DNA from: Strobilurus pachycystidiatus
Taxonomy: Eukaryota > Basidiomycota > Agaricomycetes > Agaricales > Physalacriaceae
Assembly: GCA_019915135.1 (NCBI GenBank)
Contig: JAHLMK010000002.1
Coordinates: 1,364,001-1,428,000 of the forward strand
Direction of reading: 5' to 3'
DNA: 64,000 nt
A model generated the notes under the pieces. The model was not told where the DNA came from and made no database searches. It worked only from the letters and a program-made list of their open reading frames with translations. Of the stretch, positions 55,088 to 64,000 are shown one piece after another. A program made the translations under genes and the position numbers. How positions within the stretch are numbered: the first letter of the stretch is position 1; each line of letters opens with the position of its first letter.

Positions 55088-55549
55088 TAGACATGACCAT
55101 GAATAAGGAGTAAAAGAGAATATTCATGAATATATTCCTAATCTTATTCATGAATATGAATATGATGAATATATTATATTCGTGAATAAGAATAAGTTGA
55201 CGAATATAGAATATGAACCTTCAAGTTCACATAATCCTCAACTCATTCATGAGTGTCTGACAATACTGAATTCTCAGTACTGAAGACAAGTTTATGATAA
55301 ATTTAGATGCTGTTTGAATGATTTATAGTTCATTCAATAACTTTAACTGTGATTTTGAGTGACATTGAGATGATTATACTTGTATATTCGTGAATATTCA
55401 TGAATAAAAGCAAAATATTCGCAGTGAAGATTAAGTTGACGAATAAGATTAAGAGTATATTCATGAATAACAATTATGACCCTTGGAGGGGGGATTATTC
55501 GTGTGCATGAATAAGAATATACTCAAATATATATTTGTGGACATCTCTA
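55088..55549 (+). repeat. hAT MITE, family H4, copy 3, at the KDZ stop codon (462 bp)
   Basis: TAGACATGACC...GGACATCTCTA with flanks ATTTTGCA / ATTCTGCA (7 of 8). Inserted in the last codons of the KDZ transposase. Confidence 0.93.
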
Positions 55550-57234
55550 ATTCTGCAGGGCAAAGAGCAGGGTCGTTCACGGAGACGGTTTGCGCTGCGA
55601 TAACGGCGCCGGCTACCTCATCCTCATCCTCTGAATCCGACTCCTCCTCCTCGGCCGCCTTCACCTCAATCCGATCCGGAATGCGCCACTGCTTAGTCTT
55701 TGGCGGCTTGGCCCAAAGCTCCAAAAAGTGAGCCGATAGAGCACAGTATATGGCCGCCTGACAATGTCCATATGCCCGTACACCATCAGCAGTGGGAACC
55801 AACAGGCCGTCCCAGCCCGAGGTACGATCTTGCCAGGTGGCTACCTCGTTCGCAAACAATGCCAAGGTACATGCTTTCTCAAACACAACCATCCGAAGCT
55901 CCTCCGTCCATTGCCTCGCTTGCGCCCGGCTCTTTAGCCACTCGACCCGGATGGAACCATGTAGCTCATCCTCGTCAAGCGAGCCCGCGGCACCCTCCAT
56001 TAGCCAGATCCAAGGAATCTCGTATTGCCCGCTCCCAAATTGCACCTCATTGGGAGTGATGCCTGTCTTGCGGCGCTTGGCTTTGGCGGGCTCGTCAATA
56101 TCAAAAATGAAGCTGTCGAGAGCTTTCACGTCCTCGGCTTTGAGAATCCGAAGCGTCTTCTCCCAATCTCCTTCCCCACGTAGTGCCAGGAGAGCCGCCC
56201 GGGCAGCACAATACTTGCCGACTGCCAAATCGGATTTTGCCTCCAAATGTTTGATGATGGCAAATGACCGGCCTGTGTGTTTGGTCCCTCGAACATTCCT
56301 GCGTCAAAAAGCGGTGATTGAACGACGACTACGCTGCAAAGACCAAATGGTCTCCAGTGTGTCAAAGCATTGCGCCTCCCGTAACTTTTCCTCCTTAGCA
56401 CCGACATCCGACAAGGCAAGGGCTTGGACAGCCGGTACCACATCGGAAGGCATGTAAAGAACCTCGGTCTCTACATCACCTTGGCATGAACCTGACAAAG
56501 TGGCCAATTCTGCAGTGACGGCCGGCATGTAAACCGTTTGCATGCTGCGAAATTGGCGGATCTGTGTTTGGAGGAGGACTCGCTTGTCCTGAATCTCCTT
56601 GACAACGGCGGATGTGTGTTTGTCTTCGCATATCAGCAAGTGTTTCACCTGGCGCCTAAGATATCAAATCTTTAATCAGGACTGAGGATATTTTGATATA
56701 GGTAAAAACTTACTGCTCGTCCTCAATCATCGTTCCCAGAGAGAGAAAGACCAATGCGGTAGTTTTGTGAAGCAAAACTTGCTGCGCCTCCAGTTCCTTT
56801 CGTTCTTCTTCTGCCAGGGTCAATCGTACATTATTCTCGCTTGCGCCTATGTAAATCAATCAATGAAAGTTCAGACAAAAAGAAATGAACGTACGAAGTG
56901 CTTCTAGAAAATAGGGATTCGGCAACGAACTATCTTTCTCCCCTCCTCCATTCATTTCCGAATGATGTTCTCTTCAAAAAGGGCAGTAAATGCTTTGTGC
57001 GCCTCGATGTGCCGCATCGAACCCTCCAAAGCCGCGCCGTGTTTACGATGGAGACTTTCACCTGACCCAAACGTTAAATCACATCAAAATAAAAGCCAAA
57101 GTAAACAAACATACCAAGATCAACAAGCTTCTCAAAATTGTGTGCTCCAATCCGGCCATCCAGTGTATCATGCCGACCGCCCGGTAACATTTCCTTTGTC
57201 GAGGCCGTGGAATTGTTAAGCTCAGACCACGTCC

Positions 57235-58073
57235 TGTTAAGACCATGCCCCAGACCAAGTCAATCGGATATCCGAAACCGGATTTCTCGGTAAGCACAGC
57301 ACAAGCGGTGCTCCGAGCCTGTGAAAGAATAAGCGTAGAAGTGTTTAAAAAGAAAGAAAAGATAAAAAGTTTACCTATTCTGTATTGGCACGTGTTTCCA
57401 CACCTGCAACCCTATGGATCCCGTCAAGCGGTAGTCCGGCTATCCCTCGGTTGTGGTGAGAGTTGCAGGGGGCCCGGTCTTGAGGATTGTCGGTGGTCCA
57501 GAACCAGGGCTGCCTGCGTTCAGCAGGTTGGTCCCTTGAGTCGAGCCTTGAATCCGGGGGTCCGCCAAGGAAGAGCAAACCCGGAGGAAAGAGACAAGAG
57601 ATGAGCTCGGAGGTCCGTAAGGACAACGCGAGTTGGAGAATGTAAGTCTTGGCCAAAGAGCGGAGTTCCGCAGGTTGAGTTCAGACAAGAAGAAGAGATG
57701 AAGACTAGACTGGAGCGTCTAAGTTGATATTCGAACTGAGGAAACATAGGGAAAGTACAAGTGCTTAAATACTGGACTGAGTAGGTAGATGCATAAGGAG
57801 ATAAGTAAGATCACAAGCGGAGGTCCACATATATTGGGCAAAGGGCAGCATGGTCTGGGTCAAGGGTATGGCAAGTTTGGCGGTAGAGATGCTGAGTAAA
57901 AGATCACGTGCGGAGGCCCGAGCGGCCCGGCTGGACTTGGCAAGACTGGACTTGGCAAGACTTGGCAAGACTTGGCGAGGATGGATGATTAATGGGGTCA
58001 CGAGGAGACGCGTGACTGGCTGAGTAAGTCGGAGATCCGGTCCGATCCTGTGTCATGACGCATGGATATGACA
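57235..58073 (-). repeat. Solo LTR F2 (839 bp) in the KDZ gene
   Basis: Minus-strand TGTCATATCC...GGTCTTAACA, with the duplication CGTCC at 57230-57234 and 58074-58078. Splits the GEGIERT/WSELN motif of the KDZ transposase; the frame closes without it. Confidence 0.94.
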
Positions 58074-60063
58074 CGTCCGCTCAATACCCTCTCCATCGGT
58101 GCGACCCACGCCCTCCTGTACGTTCATGCTAAACTGACACTGGCAGGCCAGTTTATGACCTTTACAATGACATTTGGGCACGCCCCACGAGACCTCGACG
58201 TTCCCAGGTAATTGAAGGTAAACCGGGAACTCCTCCATGCGGCTGTGAAAATGAATACACCATTGGCAGGCAACGTCGTAAGAGAAGAATACTTGTTGGA
58301 ATCCAGCATCGCAAAGGGAAGACAGGGCAATATAGTCCATGTTACAGTATCTGGACAGTGGAAAGATGTTCAGCATATACCCCAACAAATGAGACTGAGG
58401 CAGCGTACGTACCACTCTCCCTTTTGGAGGTTGCCGACTCCGGTTGGACGAACCATCTCGTGCCGAGCACAGATGCACATCCCAACCCCGGTTGACCGTA
58501 ACCCCGTCGAGTTCTTCAATTCAGCGTGCGCCAGTGTCTTGAAGTCGGAACAGGAACTGATCTACAGGAATTGTCAGTAAATTGTAAGCCGGTACTGGAA
58601 TGAAAATCCTACGTCTTTCCGCCAGGGATACTTTGCGATGTGTTCTAGATACAGCTTGTTTGCAACCAGATAAGCCAGACCTGTATGCAGACCAGGGTCG
58701 ACACTGCTTGGGCGCCGTAAATTTGACAGACAAAAATTAGCATCAAGGGCAAGGATGATTTGATAGAGAAACCTAATGATTGAGAGTTTTAGAGACCGGC
58801 CTGTGCCACAGACGAAAGAGACTCACTGGTCGCATGAGGGCATGACCTGCCAGTTTGATGGGAGATTTATACCGGGGCGAGGACACGCCGGGCATGGAAT
58901 AGCTAACGCGCCGGAGGGAGTAAGCACGCGTCCATCTGCTATGGAGCCCCGGCCACGACGTTTGAGCAGCTTGACGTGACCAAACTGCTGGTTCATACGC
59001 AGGAAGGATTTGTATTGACGCTGATAGATGGTGATTAGAACCCAAACAGGATATGAGAAAGTCTCAAAATACCTTAGGCAGTGAAATGCGGGTAGCATCA
59101 GTCATTTTTTCGAGCGCCTTATAGTGCTCATAAGACGACAATTTACCGGAACAACTAAGCTTCTCGTGGCGTTCTAGAAGTCGGAAGGTCGCACCTGTCT
59201 TTGGGTGGCGAGTGGTCGCGGGGTTAACCTCTGAGTGGAGCATTTGAATCCGGCTCGGCTGGCGCTGGTCGCACGCGCAAAAATCGGCGTTAACCTTGTC
59301 GATACCGTTCCCGTGCATGATGGTGAAGTCCGAGGGGCCCGCTTGAGGATTCAACAGTAGCCGTAGACATTTGACATCCGCACCGTTATGACGGTTGGAA
59401 AATGTTTTAAAATTACCGTTACAACGAAGCCTCGTTATAACGGGGGACATTTGACAGATGGATCACGACTCGTCGAAGGGACTTGTACTTTATTGAAGAA
59501 CAGTATTATGTCGTATATACTTATTGGTTAGGTTAGGGATTGGTAAGAAGGTTAGGTTAGGTTAGGGGATTGGTTAGTTGGTTAGGTTAGGGTGAGGTTG
59601 AGGTTTGCTCGGTGAGATAAAGACATTTTTCTGTGTGTAAGTATATTTTGAATTGAATTATGGATTTTAAATGCTTAAAGCTAGCTTGCTAGCTCTAAGT
59701 ATGTTATTTAAAAATGTGCCACACTTGATGAAAATAGAGATAAAAGGGAAGAAGAAAGGATATTAGAAAAGCTCTTATGACTCAGTGGTTAAGGTGATCA
59801 TAGAATGCTTATTTTATTGTTAGGTCACAGGTTCAATTCTGATCAGATGCAGTAATTTACTGTATGGGAGTGAATGCAGGCGATGTAACGCGTAACGCGA
59901 CCTCCATCGTATCGCTTATTTCGGGGTCCGTAATGCATAACGAGAGGTCCATCGTCAAGGCTTAGTGCGTTACTATTGGGCCATAATTTTCTGGTGGTCA
60001 ATTTGCCTTTTTTGCGAGTCAATTACACCATTATGGACGTTTCTGTACATTTCCGCTTGTAAA

Positions 60064-63000
60064 TTACTCCTCTATAGACATCTCTCCATCTGTTTCACCT
60101 CCATCATCACCACCTAACTCATCAAAGCGCCTGCCATCGCGAGTGTAAGCCCAGATGTTCTCCTCAACAGTGTCAGGTGCCAAACGACCCGACACGGCAT
60201 CACGGCGAATGTTTTCTCGGAGCAAAAAGTCATAGCGCTCGTCGGTGTCCACGGAAACACCGAGATGCTCTTCAATCACAGCACCAAGAGGAACTGATGC
60301 ATCGTCGGTCTCCTCTTTGTCATCATCCGCGTTGACATCATCAAGGCCAAATACCTGCCCGGTGCGTTTGCAAATCTCTGCAGCCAGCTCTGGGTCGGTC
60401 TCCAGATACTCGTTCGGCGCTTCGTCGGCCTTAGCACTCGTGAGGCATTCCCCGGAAAAGTTCCAGTCCTTCACGGTACATTTTTGCCATGCCTGGGATG
60501 CAATGAGTATTTGCCGTCACTTCAGTCGGAATGCTACAGTACCTTTCAAACAATTTCTCGTCCCGCGGGTCCAGTCATGAAGTCGTAAGAGTCAACACAA
60601 CCACGAACAGAAGCATCACGAAGTGTGGGGTAAGACGTCGTGAAAGTCACCTCTTTAGCGGCGACACCCTGTTTGAGCTGAGCCTCCTGCTCCCGGACAA
60701 GATAGTCAAGAAGAGCCTGCTTGAGCTGATGCTTGATGATACGCTGGAGACCAACATCGGCAGGTTGTACAAGACCGGTACAGTTTCCCGGAATGAAAAG
60801 GAGGATAGCGCGAGGATGCTTGGAGTAGATGTATGTTCGGAACTCTTGGCTCGAGTGAACGGGATAGATATCGATCCAGATGATGAACTTCTGGTCTGTG
60901 TTGAGTGAGGGATCAGCGTCAATGACTGAATCGACATAAGGGACCACGACATGCTCGACCCATTCCTTCATGGTCTTGAGCGTGCTGAAATGGCTTGTGC
61001 GCTTCTCGCTCTCTGCAAATGCAAAGTGGAAGCCTCGTTCAATCGCCTCATCCATGCCATCTGCGGTAGCCGAAGGTAAGGAACGTGCTGTACTGCCACT
61101 CCAGACATGCTGATAGGGAAGGAGAGTACCGTCTGCGGCACTTGTGACCATAAGCGTGAATGCACGCTTTTCGTCCTTGGCAAGCACATCAACTTGTTTT
61201 GCACCGCGGTCGTGGTAGGTCATGCTGTTGCTTGGTAGAATGTATATTCCTTGCTGATCGCCATTGATAACAAGCTAAAAACTTGCGGTGAGGTTCAGAC
61301 GACTTGCTATACCGACATACATACCTTTGCCGGAATTCTCCACCACTTCATTGCATAGACAATGCGGAAAAAGGTACGCAAACAAAGCTCTTCCGCATTT
61401 GCAGGAATGTGAGCAGCGGCGCGTGTGGCACGACGCGGAGTCCAGTTAAGAGCACTGCGATAGAAGTCATGAACCCAGCGCTCGGAGACCTTGAACTTCT
61501 CAAGTAATGCGGGTTGCTGAGTGCGGATCAGAGCAAGGATTGTCGCACGTCCAATTCGGATGCTGACTGGTAGACCACTGTCACGGTAGCCTCGTAACAC
61601 CTCGGTGATCTGCACCACCAGCTCAGGATACTTGGCAAGGACACCAGCCCTACCCGAAGCATCCAAGACGCCGCCTCTCTCAACGTTCTTCAAGACAGAG
61701 TCCTTCCATCGACGCTCTCCAACAACCTTCCACTTTCCCAGAGTGCCAACAGAAAGACGGGAGAAGAGTGCGGGATGCTCACGCTTCAGATAAGCAGTCG
61801 CATGCGATGGACTCCAGTCACATTTCCGCATCGCATAGACATGACCATGAATAAGGAGTAAAGGAGAATATTCATGAATATATTCCTAATCTTATTCATG
61901 AATATGAATATGATGAATATATTATATTCGTGAATAAGAATAAGTTGACAAATATAGAATATGAACCTTCAAGTTCACATAATCCTCAACTCATTCATGA
62001 GTGTCTGACAATACTGAATTCTCAGTACTGAAGACAAGTTTATGATAAATTTAGATGCTGTTTGAATGATTTATAGTTCATTCAATAACTTTAACTGTGA
62101 TTTTGAGTGACATTGAGATGATTATACTTGTATATTCGTGAATATTCATGAATAAAAGCAAAATATTCGCAGTGAAGATTAAGTTGACGAATAAGATTAA
62201 GAGTATATTCATGAATAACAATTATGACCCTTGGAGGGGGGATTATTCGTGTGCATGAATAAGAATATACTCAAATATATATTCGTGGACATCTCTAGCA
62301 TCGCAGAATCAATGAGAACCCAGAGAAAATGGTGGGTCCAATTGGTGCGCTTTGCTTTCGATGGCACAACTACACCGCCCTTGGTACCATTCCGCAAATC
62401 CCGCCAGTCCTGCTTGGTCTCGCGACTGATTGCTGCAACATCTCCACAAGCCAGAGCACCACTCATCGTTGCCTCTTCCAGATCTGCCTCAGTGACATCT
62501 GTGTTCGCCTCCTTCGATCTCTCCTTCTTTGCTTTTTTACGGGCTCGAAAATTTTGCTGGCGCTCCGCATTCTGTTGACGTTGTATCTCGGCTCTCTCCT
62601 CCTTCCGACGTGTCTCAGTGATGACTGCCTTGCGACGCCGCTCAGCTGCCTCAGCAGGTGTCTCGGCTTTGAATGCTGTCTTTAGACCAGAAGTCTGTGT
62701 TGTCAACTGTGCAAACATCTGCCCGAGGGTGCGCTGCTTTTCGTGGTTGGTAGGGAATTTCTTCGATGGGAGGCTATGCAGGTCATCGTTAAGACAAGGT
62801 GCAGAAGTAGAGGCAGACGAGGGAGTGGATGCAGGAATGGTGGGACTCAAAACCAAAGGTGTGTCGTTGTCCGACTCAGAATCACTGATAACGAGGACCT
62901 GCTTTCGCTTTTTAGGGTGATTTGCAGGCGCTGCATCGGGTGGATCTGTCGGTGCTTGCGTGCTCGAGGAAAGTGGTTGAATGGGTGTGGCCGTAGAAGT

Positions 63001-63426
63001 ATTCTGGGCTGGAGTCCTGGCTTTGACATGTGCGCCCATCTTCCGAGCAGAGGTAATTAGACGTTCAAGCCAAGCCTCTGCGAATGCATTGCGGTCGCCT
63101 TCAGTCATCAACCTGACTGCATGCTTGAGATGTGCAATTAAGTCAACGGTGAGTCGCGTGCCGCGTTCGGTGAAGACCACGGTGGTAGAGTCAGGTGTGC
63201 GCCAGGTCTCAAATGCAATCTCGAGAGAGCGAGAAAGCGCAGAGAAAGCACCGCCATCCTCGAGACGTTTGGGATCGAGTGAGAAGTGATAGTGAGAATT
63301 TGGTGGGTTTTCAGGAAGATGGCTCGGGAGGTTCTGGAGCAAGGATTTGAGATGCCCAATGCCTGAAATCAGGGCTTGAGAAGGGCCTGGCAGCTTCTGG
63401 GGCTTGGGTGGTAGAGCGAGAGGCAT
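60064..63426 (-). pseudogene. pogo-type transposase (DDE_1 superfamily), one TGA and a MITE insertion
   Basis: Coding pieces: 63426-62298 + 61827-61325, 61274-60543, 60492-60064, giving 931 codons with consistent phases. The N-terminus is a long non-catalytic region (MPLALPPKPQKLPGPSQA ... Ser/Thr/Pro-rich) with a basic coiled-coil (ERQQNFRARKKAKKERSK). A helix-turn-helix part follows (WSPSHATAYLKREHP ... VSERWVHDFYRSAL). The catalytic domain has NGDQQGIYI (first Asp), IIWIDIYPVHSSQEF (second) and NCTGLVQPADVGLQRIIK (third), a DDD-type triad as in fungal pogo elements. An acidic tail ends the protein. TGA 60548-60546 would be CGA (Arg) one transition earlier. Otherwise undamaged, so the element was probably active recently. 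Confidence 0.9.
61836..62297 (+). repeat. hAT MITE, family H4, copy 4 (462 bp) in the pogo transposase
   Basis: Ends TAGACATGACC and GGACATCTCTA, exact 8-bp duplication GCATCGCA (61828-61835, 62298-62305). Reading through it gives the first exon a foreign tail ending in a stop at 62209. Confidence 0.95.
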
Positions 63427-64000
63427 GGTCAATCGTAAGAAATTGTTTTCCCGACGTGCATTTATAGGTTATGAACAATGGCCGCGCGCCGCCCCATTGA
63501 TACCCAAATATGGTAGCAAACGGTGTATTGATCAAAAGGGACGCTATCTGACACCTTTTGTATCACATATTGGGCGACTGGCTACTCCATCGCCTATTTC
63601 TGCATGAGTAACGCATAACACGCCCTTCATCGCCTCGTCTGGGGGCGTTACAACCCACGTGATCATCGCCTCCATACACTCCCATACAGTATTTCTTCAA
63701 CGAAGGTGATTACATAAGCCCCGTTATAATGGTGCATTTGACATAATATTCAACTGTTATAACGGTGGACATTTGGCTAAATTCTACAGCTATGACTTGA
63801 GGATTGTCGCAACGTTTACCTCCCGCATGACCAAACTGGAGGCGCAATCCCAGGTCTTTGAGCTTCCTTTTCTCAGAAGACAGCCCATTCCAAAACTAGA
63901 GCAAAGGTTAGCCGAATCGCAAGGAGTACGGATGTTCTGGCGCACCAAGATTTGGTGGAAGGGATTCCGCCGATGGGAAGTCAAGAGATGTCAAGACTGG

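Larger units (their letters stand above)
59860..63689 (-). mobile_element. pogo/Tigger-like (Tc1/mariner) DNA transposon, 3,830 bp
   Basis: Inverted ends CTGTATGGGAGTGAATGC / CTGTATGGGAGTGTATGG, both leading to AGGCGATG (about 26 bp). The TA dinucleotide is duplicated at 59858-59859 and 63690-63691. It carries one transposase gene. The H4 MITE copy 4 is inserted in it, and it is itself inserted in MULE copy 2. Confidence 0.92.
59351..63795 (+). repeat. MULE-type MITE, copy 2, interrupted by the pogo element
   Basis: Same sequence as copy 1 (44222-44833). The parts are 59351-59859 and 63690-63795. CTTGAGGATT is duplicated at 59342-59351 and 63796-63805, a 9-10-bp duplication in the KDZ coding sequence. 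The tRNA-like piece at 59774-59850 has an A box TGACTCAGTGG and B box GGTTCAATTC. Confidence 0.9.
55550..64000 (-). pseudogene. KDZ transposase gene, multi-exon, interrupted by three insertions, 5' end outside
   Basis: Main exons on the minus strand: 63946 and up, 63895-63796 + 59341-59073, 59020-58827, 58772-58613, 58561-58413, 58350-58074 + 57229-57115, then exons down to 55550. KDZ motifs in order: SHRRNPFHQI, LGLRLQFGHAGGK, IMHGNGIDKV...FCACD, a CPACPRPGINLP Cys pair, LALDANFCL, STGVGMCICARHEM, YCNMDYIALSSL, FSYDVACQW, VGRTDGEGIERTWSELN, and the C-terminal WSLQRSRR ... EIPWIWL ... IRVEWLKSRAQARQW. The acidic residues of the DDE core appear present. Lesions: TGA 63993-63991, TGA 56306-56304, a one-base frameshift near 56965, and insertions F2, MULE/pogo/H4 and the H4 MITE at the stop. 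Confidence 0.9.

Overview
The window reads as a transposon graveyard from a mushroom-forming basidiomycete (Agaricomycetes). Three things point there. Introns are 40-60 bp with GT/GC-AG ends. The transposon set (Plavaka, KDZ, Ty3/gypsy chromoviruses, pogo, many MITEs) is typical of that class. It also holds a TET/JBP dioxygenase, a DUF6532 protein and several Agaricomycete-type uncharacterised genes. No ordinary housekeeping gene was recognised. All assignments come from reading motifs; no database search was run.

Layout. (1) 1-12523: LTR retrotransposon A (+) sits inside the RT gene of retrotransposon B (-), and B sits inside the internal region of retrotransposon G (-). (2) 12868-23323: a solo LTR of family C split by a 10,035-bp Plavaka-type DNA transposon with ~34-bp inverted ends. 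It carries a transposase gene with an open six-exon model plus two cargo genes, one of them DUF6532. (3) 23389-28070: decayed minus-strand genes and an AT-rich block holding a hAT MITE. (4) 28115-37520: a plus-strand viroplasmin/RNase H1-N-like gene interrupted by element E, which holds solo LTR D1, which holds a complete 5,984-bp chromovirus C. (5) 38006-42257: a small gene split by solo LTR D2, a 458-bp TRIM with identical LTRs, a broken minus-strand gene and two back-to-back hAT MITEs. (6) 42626-54504: a paralogous pair of small minus-strand genes flanks a plus-strand gene, a TET/JBP dioxygenase gene carrying two insertions, and another plus-strand gene. (7) 54776-64000: a KDZ transposase gene (-) running off the window end. 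It is interrupted by solo LTR F2 and by a MULE-type MITE that contains a pogo transposon that contains a hAT MITE.

How the parts relate. Almost every insertion has a target-site duplication that can be read (5 bp for LTR elements, 8 bp for hAT, 9-10 bp for MULE, TA for pogo, CA for Plavaka, GTT for the CACTA-type MITE). At many sites, mentally removing the insert plus one duplication closes the reading frame, so the order of insertions can be reconstructed. Families C, G and the TRIM show 10-11-nt complementarity between a PBS just after the 5' LTR and a site downstream of the LTR TATA box, as expected for Tf1/sushi-type self-priming. Most in-frame stops in the broken genes are TGA where an arginine CGA would keep the frame, and all four differences between the two LTRs of element C are CpG transitions. 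Both fit loss of methylated cytosines. A TET/JBP gene (an enzyme family that oxidises 5-methylcytosine) lies beside the KDZ transposase in this DNA, as in other fungal KDZ elements.
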